Source: Candidatus Peregrinibacteria bacterium (GTDB lineage Bacteria > Patescibacteriota > Gracilibacteria > UM-FILTER-43-11). From it: 35,032 nt of DNA. Shown here one piece after another: positions 7,502 through 15,451 of the stretch. The position numbers were made by a program, and so were the translations under genes. The stretch's first letter is position 1; each line of letters opens with the position of its first letter. The stretch lies in assembly GCA_016934215.1 (NCBI GenBank), contig JAFGTE010000008.1:1-35032 (forward strand). The letters are read 5' to 3'. A model generated the notes under the pieces. That model was given only the letters and a program-made list of their open reading frames with translations, was not told the origin of the DNA and did no database searches.

Positions 7502-8389
7502 ATGCTGAGAAGTTTGATTGGCATCCTTATGTTTACCAGTATCACTGCCCCCGGCAGCGGGATTTTTTATGAAGAAACAACTCCCGCTGTTTTTGATGCC
7601 ACCAGCCTGTTGGAGCTAAGTCCTATCCCAGTCTTAAAACATGAGGCGCTCCAGCCTGATATTGAGGCCAAAGCGGCCCTCATTATGGATTACGACACAG
7701 GACTGCTGTTGTATGAGAAAGATATTCACAAAAGACTGCCGATGGCGAGCCTGACGAAAATCATGACAGCCATTCTGATTCTGGAGAATCATGACTTAAG
7801 TGAAATAGTCACGGTGGATTCTGATTTCAGCGGAGAGCTGGGTGTGCGCGTCTGGCTTCGGCAGTACGAAAAGATCACCGTCGGGGATCTTTTAAAGGCG
7901 CTCCTTATTCCGTCGGCCGGTGATGCCGCCGTTGCACTGGCGGATTATCATAGCGGCAGTGTGGAGGCTTTTGTAAAAGCAATGAATGAGCGAGCCGGCG
8001 AACTGAATCTGGTAGATACTCATTTTATGAATCCTATCGGACTCGATGAAGAAGGTCATTATGCTTCGGTTTTTGATTTAGCTATTCTTTGTAAATATGC
8101 TCTTCATATGCCGGCTTTCCGAAGTATCGTCCGGCTCGATGAAGCTACGATTTCATCTGTAGATGGTAAATTTCAGCACTCCTTTGAATCCACTAATTTT
8201 CTTTTGAACAGTTATCTTGATATTCTGGGGGTAAAGACAGGCACCACAGATGGGGCGGGGGCCAGTCTGATTAATTTGGCTCGTAATAACGGGGAACATG
8301 AAATCATTGCGGTACTTTTAAATAGTCCGGCCCGTTTTCAGGAGAATAAAAGTATGATCGACTGGGCGTTTCGCAGTTATGAATGGTAA
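7502..8389 (+). CDS. dacA: D-alanyl-D-alanine carboxypeptidase family protein (S11), SxN motif altered
   Basis: Penicillin-binding serine peptidase family that trims the terminal D-Ala from peptidoglycan stem peptides outside the membrane. It is 295 residues with an N-terminal hydrophobic segment (about 1-18) acting as signal or anchor. The nucleophile motif is S83-L-T-K86 in MASLTKIMTA, and the KTG motif is K245-T-G in GVKTGTTDGAG. The second motif, normally Ser-x-Asn, reads S138-A139-G140 (LLIPSAGDAA), so the conserved Asn is missing. The C-terminal domain of E. coli PBP5 is absent, as in short Patescibacteria forms. It lies 5 bases after ftsQ. Activity may be reduced or altered by the Asn to Gly change. 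Confidence 0.88.
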   Translation: MLRSLIGILMFTSITAPGSGIFYEETTPAVFDATSLLELSPIPVLKHEALQPDIEAKAALIMDYDTGLLLYEKDIHKRLPMASLTKIMTAILILENHDLSEIVTVDSDFSGELGVRVWLRQYEKITVGDLLKALLIPSAGDAAVALADYHSGSVEAFVKAMNERAGELNLVDTHFMNPIGLDEEGHYASVFDLAILCKYALHMPAFRSIVRLDEATISSVDGKFQHSFESTNFLLNSYLDILGVKTGTTDGAGASLINLARNNGEHEIIAVLLNSPARFQENKSMIDWAFRSYEW

Positions 8390-8403
8390 ACGATTAGAAC
8401 CTT

Positions 8404-8931
8404 TTAAGCGGCTGTGGCTGGCGGCTGTGGCGGCGGTTTTGCGGCGCTCGGTGCAGCAGCGCCAGCTGTGGCTGAGGGAGTGCCGCCAAGAATTTCATCA
8501 GTGACTGAAAGAACGCCATTTTTTACCGTATCCACTGCTCTGAATGATGTTCTGACTCCTTCGGCTGCTGTATTGGCGGTTTTCCTGATGGCCGTCGCGC
8601 TCATAGCGACCGGAGAAACAATAATCCTGCCCGCGTTTTTACAGGAGTCTGTTAAAATTTTAGCAGCATCACAAACGGCGTTCACAGGGTGACCAGTTAC
8701 AAGTTCTGTGCAGGCTTTTAGGGTGTTAGAGGCTATGCCTACAGGTAAGTCGATCACAGCGTCTCTTGCGTTCCGCAATTCCTGCATAACAGATGTACTA
8801 CCTTTACAGGTTTGGATGGCGGAGTTACAGGCGTTCACTATTCTATTTCTGGCTTCGGCCGTATTCGGAATTTTGTTTGCAATTTCCTGACCTGTTTCTC
8901 TTGCTGTGTTGATGGCTTTTATAACGCCCAT
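8404..8931 (-). CDS. hypothetical helical protein with Ala/Pro-rich tail
   Basis: A 175-residue protein of unknown family. Residues 1-145 look wholly alpha-helical with Ala, Thr and Asn, a heptad-like pattern and four Cys (in ACNSAIQTCK, KACTEL, AVCDAA and SCKNAG). This is followed by a Pro/Ala-rich tail to the end. No clear signal peptide is present. A moderately hydrophobic stretch around RIIVSPVAMSATAI could associate with a membrane. Its ATG overlaps the TAA of the upstream gene (TAATG), so translation is probably coupled. It is convergent with dacA, 14 bases apart. I cannot assign a function. Confidence 0.7.
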   Translation of the reverse strand: MGVIKAINTARETGQEIANKIPNTAEARNRIVNACNSAIQTCKGSTSVMQELRNARDAVIDLPVGIASNTLKACTELVTGHPVNAVCDAAKILTDSCKNAGRIIVSPVAMSATAIRKTANTAAEGVRTSFRAVDTVKNGVLSVTDEILGGTPSATAGAAAPSAAKPPPQPPATAA

Positions 8932-9221
8932 TATTTTTGTAATTTTTTATAAATATCCTGAATTTTAAGCTGATCTTTTAAACCGGCCAGTGATTCGGCA
9001 TCTGTAGCGATGGCTTTTTCGAAACTATTTAAATCAGTTTGCAGTGCTTCGGTTGCCTCTTCAACCAGCTGGTTCAGCAGAGCCATTTTGTTTACTTCAG
9101 AATCAGGTGTGTTCTGCGCTGCCACTTTTAGCATTTCAAAATAGCTTTCATAAAGTTCCATGGTTGACTTATACAACCTTTCCATCTCTGCCAATGTTTG
9201 TACTGCTGGGGCCAAGTTCAT
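8931..9221 (-). CDS. hypothetical small coiled-coil protein
   Basis: A 96-residue acidic, all-helical protein. The whole length has coiled-coil-like spacing of Leu, Met and Ala (for example ALLNQLVEEATEALQTDLNS). No motif, signal peptide or membrane span is visible. It is the first gene of a two-gene operon with the helical protein at 8404, joined by the TAATG overlap, so the two products may form a helical complex. It is divergent from the LysM/M23 peptidase gene with about 78 bases between the starts. Function unknown. Confidence 0.68.
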   Translation of the reverse strand: MNLAPAVQTLAEMERLYKSTMELYESYFEMLKVAAQNTPDSEVNKMALLNQLVEEATEALQTDLNSFEKAIATDAESLAGLKDQLKIQDIYKKLQK

Positions 9222-9299
9222 CTTTATATTCTACCATATTCTGCTTTTTGGGTCAATTATAGTTCCTTGCAAGAGTACTCAAAAAGTGGCAAAATCCCT

Positions 9300-10511
9300 A
9301 TGATTTCATCCCCTAGCGGGAAACGCAGGTTTATTCTTTGTCCTTCTCTCATAAATAGGAATAAAGTAAATATTGAGGCCCAACACGCTCGACATGCCAA
9401 GTTAGAAACTCAAAATACTGTCCATCATTCCGTCCCCATAACGCCAGTACGGAAATCGTTTTTTTCCTGGCTGATCGAGAAGTTGCAGAAGCTTATTGGT
9501 GTTGGTTCGGAAAACTCCGGAATTTCCCGGTTAATCCGCAAAATGGTCGCTATCAGCGTGGTCTTTTTTGTACTTAGTTCCTTCGGTCCCATGTATAACC
9601 TGACGGAAGGAAATTACGGTTATTTTGAAGAATACAGTTTTATTGATTTTGCCAGTGAGGCCACGGACAGTATTTTGAAGGATATTATGACCGAAGATGG
9701 CTTTATTCTGAAACCCGCTCTTAATTCCACGGAAGGTGATCGCAGCACGGCGAATGAAATTTTTGCCTACGAAGTGGAGCCGGGCGATACGATTTCTTCT
9801 TTGGCCCAACGTTTCGGTATCAAAAAAGAAACAATTGCCATGGAGAATGATTTATGGAATACCAATCAACTAAAAACAGGTATGGTTCTTAAAATTCTGC
9901 CTGTGGATGGTGTTTCCCATGTGGTTAAGAAAGGGGATACTGTTGATAAGATTGCCAAAAAATACGAGGTCGAAGCAGCAGACATCATTCGTCAAAATCA
10001 ATTAGAAGAAGGGGAAACGCTTTTGGCGGATTCGGCACTGATCATTCCTGGCGGCAAAAAAAGTATCACCGTTCCCGCTATTTATAACAACAGTGCTCCT
10101 GCTACTGCTATTGCTTACAGTTATTCCGGTGGCGGTACCGGCCGTTTGATTTGGCCAACGTTGGGCGCCGCTAAAATAACTCAGGGTTTTCATAGCGGCC
10201 ATTATGCGATCGATATCGGTAACCGTGCCAAAGGACCTATTTTTGCCGCGGCAGCAGGCCGTGTAGTCAAGGCGTCTTATGGCTGGGGTGGCGGTTACGG
10301 CAATCATGTCATTATTGATCATGGTAATGGTATGCAGACACTATATGCCCATAATGAAAAACTGTACGTAACAGAAGGACAATATGTGGACCAGGGGCAA
10401 ACCATTGCCTGGATGGGACGTTCCGGCCGTGTGTATGGACCTACAGGAATTCATCTTCATTTTGAAGTACGTATTAATGGCGTCAAATACAATCCGATGA
10501 ACTTTTTCTAA
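9300..10511 (+). CDS. membrane-anchored LysM/M23 peptidoglycan endopeptidase
   Basis: Probable peptidoglycan hydrolase acting outside the membrane. From the ATG at 9300 the protein has 403 residues: a basic N-terminal region, one membrane span at about 82-99, LysM repeats at about 157-201 (start YEVEPGDTISSL) and 207-250 (start HVVKKGDTVDKI), then an M23 domain from about 284. Zinc-site residues are visible as H301 and D305 in GHYAIDIG and the His pair H385/H387 in IHLHFE; a further His is in YGNHVIIDHGNG. All key residues are present, so it should be active rather than an EnvC/NlpD-like activator. A longer frame open from 9198 would overlap the divergent gene, so I prefer 9300. It is followed by yidD. 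Confidence 0.88.
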   Translation: MISSPSGKRRFILCPSLINRNKVNIEAQHARHAKLETQNTVHHSVPITPVRKSFFSWLIEKLQKLIGVGSENSGISRLIRKMVAISVVFFVLSSFGPMYNLTEGNYGYFEEYSFIDFASEATDSILKDIMTEDGFILKPALNSTEGDRSTANEIFAYEVEPGDTISSLAQRFGIKKETIAMENDLWNTNQLKTGMVLKILPVDGVSHVVKKGDTVDKIAKKYEVEAADIIRQNQLEEGETLLADSALIIPGGKKSITVPAIYNNSAPATAIAYSYSGGGTGRLIWPTLGAAKITQGFHSGHYAIDIGNRAKGPIFAAAAGRVVKASYGWGGGYGNHVIIDHGNGMQTLYAHNEKLYVTEGQYVDQGQTIAWMGRSGRVYGPTGIHLHFEVRINGVKYNPMNFF

Positions 10512-10527
10512 TTCAAGATTCATAATT

Positions 10528-10806
10528 TTGCATAAGGAATTAAAAAAAATTCTGAAATTCATCTGGCACCTTCCGCGAAATCTTTTGGTAGGTCTGCTTT
10601 GGCTGTATCAAAAATTACTGTCGCCCGATCATAGCTTCTGGGCAAAGGTGATTCATATCAATGGTTATTGCAAGTACTATCCAACTTGCAGTGAATACAC
10701 TAAAAAAGCCCTTAAAAAGTATGGATTTTTTAGGGGTACAGTTAAAGGAATTGGCCGGGTACTGCGCTGTAATCCCTGGTCGGAAGGGGGAATTGACCGG
10801 CCCTGA
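10528..10806 (+). CDS. yidD: membrane protein insertion efficiency factor YidD
   Basis: Small membrane-associated protein of the YidD (UPF0161) family, which assists YidC in inserting inner-membrane proteins. The 92 residues match the family: an amphipathic N-terminus LVGLLWLYQKLLSPD, the Cys block CKYYPTCSEYTKKALKKYG and the closing RCNPWSEGGIDRP. The start appears to be TTG, since there is no ATG in frame before the conserved core. It ends with TGA, the only TGA stop of an intact gene in the window. Family members end at the same place, which supports TGA being a true stop here. It lies 16 bases after the M23 gene and one base from a convergent gene; rpmH, rnpA and yidC are not nearby. Confidence 0.9.
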   Translation: MHKELKKILKFIWHLPRNLLVGLLWLYQKLLSPDHSFWAKVIHINGYCKYYPTCSEYTKKALKKYGFFRGTVKGIGRVLRCNPWSEGGIDRP

Positions 10807-10807
10807 T

Positions 10808-11626
10808 TTATGCGGCAAAAGGAATTTCCCCGCGTTTTAGCGCTGCAATATCGAGTTGTGTTTCTATGTCTTTCTCCGTCAGGGTGACACCGCTCTTTTC
10901 TGCTTCTGTTAAGTAGGTAAGGGCGGCCATTCCATCATTGGCCTCAAGGCATTTCCTGTATCCTGTCTGCATAGATTCCGGAAAATAATCCAGTAGTTGA
11001 AAATTTCCAAGATAGGATTCCCCCCGAAATCCATTTGCTTTGCATCGGTTGATTGTTACTGACCATTGTTGTGCATTTTGTAGTTTGCCCTGTTCAATCA
11101 GACCTGTTAGTGAATTTTCTATAAAATTATCGAAATTGACAATAGGAATGCCTCCAGGATTGGTGCCCAGAGTATTGAGTAAAATCGGAATAAGAGCAGG
11201 CCGCTGCCTGAAAATTACCTCCCATGCATCTTCAGCCCAGTTATATATTTCCTCATGATGTTCCTGGGGAATATTTTCTCTGTTTTTATTAAAGTAAGCT
11301 GCTAATTCTTCGAGTTCATCTGCGTTGGGCTTTGCAGCGAAATTAGCCAGCAAGTCCTGCAGGGCCCGTTTTTTTTCTGGCAGGTCTTTGGGCGTTTTTG
11401 CATCCAGAGTTGCTTTAAAATCAATTCGGGCTTTTTCCATAGCGTCTTGCAGGCCCTGTGAGACTTCTCCCCTGCTTCCCTCTCTTTTTTCAGCTTCGAT
11501 TAGTCTGGCGTAAAGACCGGCCATATCATCGCTCATATTCGGGAACCGGCCTTGGATGTGTTTTAGCACTGCTTGTTTGGCAGCTTCTTCTTCGCTCCTT
11601 GGAACGGGTTGATTTGATGTAGTCAT
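10808..11626 (-). CDS. hypothetical cytoplasmic helical protein
   Basis: A 272-residue protein I do not recognise. It begins MTTSNQPVPRSEEEAAKQAV and is strongly helical and charged, with no signal peptide or membrane span. A middle stretch HEEIYNWAEDAWEVIFRQRP is aromatic, and a later part has the stretch GESYLGNFQLLDYFPESMQT. A TTG start 30 bases upstream (11656) is possible. The ATG at 11626, preceded by an A-rich stretch, fits the other starts in the window better. It follows the DHH phosphoesterase gene on the same strand and is probably co-transcribed with it. Confidence 0.7.
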   Translation of the reverse strand: MTTSNQPVPRSEEEAAKQAVLKHIQGRFPNMSDDMAGLYARLIEAEKREGSRGEVSQGLQDAMEKARIDFKATLDAKTPKDLPEKKRALQDLLANFAAKPNADELEELAAYFNKNRENIPQEHHEEIYNWAEDAWEVIFRQRPALIPILLNTLGTNPGGIPIVNFDNFIENSLTGLIEQGKLQNAQQWSVTINRCKANGFRGESYLGNFQLLDYFPESMQTGYRKCLEANDGMAALTYLTEAEKSGVTLTEKDIETQLDIAALKRGEIPFAA

Positions 11627-11661
11627 TTTTATTTTTTTAGTCTTCGCATCCAACAAGAATG

Positions 11662-13251
11662 CTAAGAAGTTGGCTGAACATTATCGGTTGGGTTATTTGG
11701 GTTTTTGTTTTCTTCAGGTGGGGATGGTGGTGCCTGAAGTGGTGGGGCGGGGGTTGTTGAGGCTGGTGGAATTTCTTTGGGGGCTTCCGGTTTCACTGCA
11801 GTTGCTGCGACTGGTTCAGCAGTGGTTTTAGGTTTTGGCTTCCGTGATCTTTTTCGTTTTGGTTTTGATCCGGGTTGGGGGGCGGCTGGTGGTTCGTTGG
11901 CGGGTGTTTCTGGTTTAGGGGCTGGGGCCGGCCGGGCTTTAAAATCCAAATATTGTACTGTTGTCGGTGCTTTTGCGGAGTCTTCAGCTTCTTTTTTAGG
12001 TGTTGCTTCGGGTGCCTGTTCGGGCTGCGTTTTTGCCAATTCTTTTTCCCTTTGTTTTTCAGCGATTTCTTTAGCGTCGTCGGGGTGGATGTTCAGTCTT
12101 TTTCCCTGATATTCCCTGACTTTAATCAGTGTATCGTTAATCAGCTGTTCCAGATTATCGTTGTCGCGGCGTTTAAAGCCGGCAGCGCGTACGTGACCGC
12201 CACCTCCCATTTCCTGGCAGATTTTTCCAACATCCACACTATTTGTGGTAGAACGCATGCTGACCGACACATAGCCTTCATCGTTATATTTAAAAAGCAT
12301 GATCAGTTCCGCGCCGGGGGCGTTAGAAAGAAGGTCATCGATAATGCTTTCACTTTCTGCGGAAGCGGCTCCGGATTCTTCAAGGTCATGTTTGGTGATG
12401 GTAGACCATACCAACTTATATATAGGGTCTGTTTCCACTTTTGAAAGCACACTTCCCCACAGTTTTAAGGTGCTGAGTTTTTTAGTCTTATAAATGTTTT
12501 TAATGATTTCCTGTTGCCTGGCTCCCATGTCCAGCAGTCTGGCGGCTGTTTCCATCGATTGGGGCGATGTATTGGCATGCTGAAAGCTGCCGGTGTCGGT
12601 AATAAGTCCGGCCAAAAGTAACGTGGCGGTATCTGCGTCCAGGAATTTTTTATTATATTTCTTCTCCATTGCTTCCAGCAGACCCAATACCACCTCAGTG
12701 GTACTCGCGGCCACAACGTCGACCAGATTGATTTTGCCGAAATCTGTGTTACTGGCATGATGATCGATGTTGATGACCGGCACTTTGAAGAAAAGTTCAG
12801 AATTTTGGTCGTAAATGGGCCCCAAGTGTTCCAGATTGCCGGTGTCAAAAGTAATGATCAGATCAAAGCTTCCGGCTTCATGATCAAAACTGACATCTTC
12901 GGGCTTAAAACGTCCTTCAGAGGGGGTCACCACAATGTTCACACTCTTGTGGTCTTCTGCCAGTTTATATTTAATTTTATTAAGAGGAGTGTGGCTGAGG
13001 TCGAGCGTAATGACAAAATTTCTGGAAGCGATAGAATGTTGCACTATATTTATAGAGGGCAAAAAACTCAGATTTTCCGGTGCCGGATCGTTAGTGGCGG
13101 CCACGACTTCTTTGCCCAGGCTCTGCAGGGTAAGATACATCGCGATCATAGCACCCAGTCCGTCACAATCTGCTTTTGCATGAGTGAGAAGTAAAATGCT
13201 TTGACTCTTATCGATGAGGTTCAGGGTTTGATCTTTGAGAGTGGGATCCAT
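11662..13251 (-). CDS. DHH/DHHA1 phosphoesterase (NrnA-like) with long Pro/Lys tail
   Basis: Mn-dependent phosphodiesterase of the DHH family, which degrades oligoribonucleotides or cyclic dinucleotides. Of 529 residues, the first 395 form the enzyme: metal-site motifs H24/D28/D30 in THAKADCDG, D136 in FDTG, D163-H-H in NIDHHASN and D219 in ITDTGSF, followed by a DHHA1 domain with GGGGHVRAAG at 349-358. Between the first two motifs there is an extra segment of about 50 residues compared with NrnA. Residues about 398-529 are a low-complexity tail rich in Pro, Ala, Lys and Glu, including the basic run KPKRKRSRKPKPK, which might bind nucleic acid. Substrate is not decided by sequence. It is upstream of the helical hypothetical gene. 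Confidence 0.88.
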   Translation of the reverse strand: MDPTLKDQTLNLIDKSQSILLLTHAKADCDGLGAMIAMYLTLQSLGKEVVAATNDPAPENLSFLPSINIVQHSIASRNFVITLDLSHTPLNKIKYKLAEDHKSVNIVVTPSEGRFKPEDVSFDHEAGSFDLIITFDTGNLEHLGPIYDQNSELFFKVPVINIDHHASNTDFGKINLVDVVAASTTEVVLGLLEAMEKKYNKKFLDADTATLLLAGLITDTGSFQHANTSPQSMETAARLLDMGARQQEIIKNIYKTKKLSTLKLWGSVLSKVETDPIYKLVWSTITKHDLEESGAASAESESIIDDLLSNAPGAELIMLFKYNDEGYVSVSMRSTTNSVDVGKICQEMGGGGHVRAAGFKRRDNDNLEQLINDTLIKVREYQGKRLNIHPDDAKEIAEKQREKELAKTQPEQAPEATPKKEAEDSAKAPTTVQYLDFKARPAPAPKPETPANEPPAAPQPGSKPKRKRSRKPKPKTTAEPVAATAVKPEAPKEIPPASTTPAPPLQAPPSPPEENKNPNNPTDNVQPTS

Positions 13252-13361
13252 AATAGGAGTTGAGAGGTAGTTTACTTTATACTAGATAATTTTTTTGTAA
13301 AGTTTATCTCTGTTAATGTTTTATTATAAAATATAATATATAAAAAGTCAAGTATACTTCT

Positions 13362-13390
13362 TTGACTCAGTCTTCTTTTTATATAATAAT
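13362..13390 (+). promoter_or_regulatory. candidate promoter for the surface protein gene at 13433
   Basis: TTGACT at 13362-13367 is followed at 16-17 bases by TAATAAT (13384-13390). The whole region 13252-13432 is very A/T-rich, so chance matches are likely. It separates two divergent genes and must hold both promoters. Confidence 0.35.
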
Positions 13391-13432
13391 CACCCTCCTT
13401 AAGGTTTATTTACAGCTGTAATCGCACCTATT

Positions 13433-14248
13433 ATGTCATTCATAAAAAAGATTAGCCTGTCTTTATTTGTTGCACTCCTCACTATTATTTATGTTCCATT
13501 TGGAACTTTAGCGGCTGAAACGGGGGCCATTGCCATCAGCGTTCAGGATGAAAACGGTGATAGTTTTATTGGTAACTGGTATTTGCATCGCGGTACGACC
13601 ATCCATGGGTTTCTGGTGCGGAACGGAAGCGGCAGTGAAAGCTTTCAGGTCGATACGGGCTCCTATTTTCTTGAAGTAAGAGCGGTTCCTGTTAATCATC
13701 CTTATTACCTGATTCATTCAGATAATCCTCAATACCTGGACAGTGGTGATACAGTTACTTTTAATGTCCAGTATTTTGAAACCGAAGAAGAAAAGCTTAT
13801 TGCCGAAGGACATCCGCCAACACCACAGGTTATTTCAGCAAACGATTCTGAGCCAACGGAGCCTGATGTTTATGATGTTCATGGCTGTAATTCCACTCAG
13901 CAATATGTATGGTGTGAACGCAGTGAATCCTGTGTCCGTTACTGGACTCCTTCCTGCCAAACTGAAGACACTGAAGAAGAAGTCGTTGAAGAGGAAAATA
14001 CAACCCCAACCGTTTCTGTGATTGATCCTCTGTCTTACCGTGAAGTACCGGATTTTAATATGGCTCCCACAGCTGTTAACTCGAATGTGCCAACCTTTGA
14101 AACGCCCCCGACCACTTTTAATCCTGAAGTTCCGGAAGAAACATCGTTGATATTACCTCTCAGTCTGGCTCAGACAGGCCCTTCAGCCATGCTTGCGCTG
14201 ATTCCTTCTATGCTGATTGGGCTGGCTGTCATTCGCAGGAAACATTAA
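13433..14248 (+). CDS. secreted surface protein with LAQTG sortase-like anchor
   Basis: A 271-residue exported protein. A signal peptide (about 1-27, ending TLAAE) precedes a beta-rich domain, GAIAISVQDENGDSF onwards, that resembles transthyretin/SpaA-type or carboxypeptidase-regulatory beta sandwiches. A short Cys cluster with four Cys (around GCNSTQQYVWCERSESC) and an acidic Thr/Pro-rich stalk follow. The C-terminus has LAQTG, a hydrophobic span and the basic end RRKH. That order is the classical sortase sorting signal with Ala in place of Pro. No sortase gene is in the window, so covalent anchoring is inferred. The next gene starts 10 bases later and is probably co-expressed. Confidence 0.78.
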   Translation: MSFIKKISLSLFVALLTIIYVPFGTLAAETGAIAISVQDENGDSFIGNWYLHRGTTIHGFLVRNGSGSESFQVDTGSYFLEVRAVPVNHPYYLIHSDNPQYLDSGDTVTFNVQYFETEEEKLIAEGHPPTPQVISANDSEPTEPDVYDVHGCNSTQQYVWCERSESCVRYWTPSCQTEDTEEEVVEEENTTPTVSVIDPLSYREVPDFNMAPTAVNSNVPTFETPPTTFNPEVPEETSLILPLSLAQTGPSAMLALIPSMLIGLAVIRRKH

Positions 14249-14257
14249 TGTTGGTTT

Positions 14258-15451
14258 ATGGGTGAGAATAAACATGAGCGCGGAACATCCCAGTCGTCAG
14301 AAACTTTAGAATCAAATCAGCCTGTTCACCAAGGTAAAGCCCCTGAACGTGTTTTTGACTCAAGAAGCAGGGTCAAGACTGTATTATTAGCTGGTGGTCT
14401 TTCTGTTGCTGCTTTTTATCTGACTCATAACCGATTCAATGTGCAGGATAGCCCAAATGAAGCAGTATCTACATGGCTTCAGCCCGACCCTGTTAAACCG
14501 GAACAAGTCGAAAAATTTGACCTGCGGACCTATCAGCCTCCAAAAGCCGGCCGTATTTGGAAGACACATTTTAGTGAATCATCTGATAAATCTATCGTTT
14601 ATATTCCGGATATTCATAAACTAAAGAACAATTCTGAGGATTGGCCGGTTCAGGAGCAGATTTTTGTCATAATAGAAGATGCAATTCAAAAATACGGGAA
14701 GGTTCCGGTGGTGATAGAAAACTGGACTGACTATTTTGATGAACCTGAGGACAATTTTCGACGTAATATCAAAGAGGAAAGACTGACTACAATCGCTTCT
14801 GAGCCCGATATCGGGAAGCGTAAGAAAATGATTCTTGAGCATATTCAGCAAGGAAGAGGGTCTGCCGGTTCATCGCTTGCCGCTGTGTATCAAGATGAAA
14901 TTGAACCTGTAGCTAATCAAACTGAGGTGGAATTTCAGCAGGATTTTCATAAGCGGATGTTGAATCAATTCCTTATAAACGTTCGGAACCAAAATGAACC
15001 GTGCAGTGCAATCGGTGTCCCTGAAGCAAGAATGGGCATCGATTCCGCGCTTGATCAAGAGGCTACTGAAGCAATGCCCCCTGAACTCATTGCCTGTCAG
15101 TGTACGTATCTTGTGATTCTCCTGAATTCAGTCAGGGATTTATCTCTCAGTCGTCGTAAAAGATCCGCTGTATCTGAGATAAGGCGAGGTGTGGCACACA
15201 AGAGCCCCTTTGTTTTTGTCATCGCTGGTACGGCTCATGTTACTGCGGCAATGAAAGAGATGGAGGAAAGAAATGTTAGTTATGTGGTTGTGGCTCCGCA
15301 TTCAAATGATATGAATTATGCTCAAAAAGATGAGATGCCGGATATAAGTTATTGTGAACAATGGGCGACAGATCACAAAGAGGAATTTGAAAAAGACAGA
15401 CAAGCGCTCAGAGAGGCGATTGCAAGGAGGGCTAGTGAATTCGGATACTAG
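14258..15451 (+). CDS. membrane-anchored protein, possible ChaN/TraB/TIKI-like fold
   Basis: A 397-residue protein, not confidently assigned. A polar N-terminus is followed by one hydrophobic segment (LLAGGLSVAAFYL, about 43-55). Two blocks suggest the ChaN/EreA/TraB (TIKI) superfamily: an early strand and His in SIVYIPDIHKLKNN followed by a helix and VPVVIENWTDYF, and a late FVFVIAGTAHVTAAMKEM followed by SYVVVAPHS. In that superfamily a His after the first strand, a Glu after the second and a late GxxH pair form the active site. The resemblance is by pattern only. It follows the LAQTG protein by 10 bases, and its stop overlaps that of convergent murC in a shared CTAG. Confidence 0.6.
   Translation: MGENKHERGTSQSSETLESNQPVHQGKAPERVFDSRSRVKTVLLAGGLSVAAFYLTHNRFNVQDSPNEAVSTWLQPDPVKPEQVEKFDLRTYQPPKAGRIWKTHFSESSDKSIVYIPDIHKLKNNSEDWPVQEQIFVIIEDAIQKYGKVPVVIENWTDYFDEPEDNFRRNIKEERLTTIASEPDIGKRKKMILEHIQQGRGSAGSSLAAVYQDEIEPVANQTEVEFQQDFHKRMLNQFLINVRNQNEPCSAIGVPEARMGIDSALDQEATEAMPPELIACQCTYLVILLNSVRDLSLSRRKRSAVSEIRRGVAHKSPFVFVIAGTAHVTAAMKEMEERNVSYVVVAPHSNDMNYAQKDEMPDISYCEQWATDHKEEFEKDRQALREAIARRASEFGY

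Noticed and set aside
9198-9299. Longer N-terminus for the LysM/M23 protein
   Set aside because: It would overlap the start of the divergent gene at 9221 and adds a sequence with no family support; the ATG at 9300 is preferred.
10528-10930. Read-through of the yidD TGA as glycine (code 25)
   Set aside because: YidD families end where the TGA lies, read-through would run into the convergent gene, and no other intact gene here contains in-frame TGA.
11875-12444. 189-codon plus-strand frame opposite the DHH gene
   Set aside because: It is the complement of the Pro/Lys-rich tail and catalytic region of a clear enzyme gene and has low-complexity Phe/Gly/Cys content.
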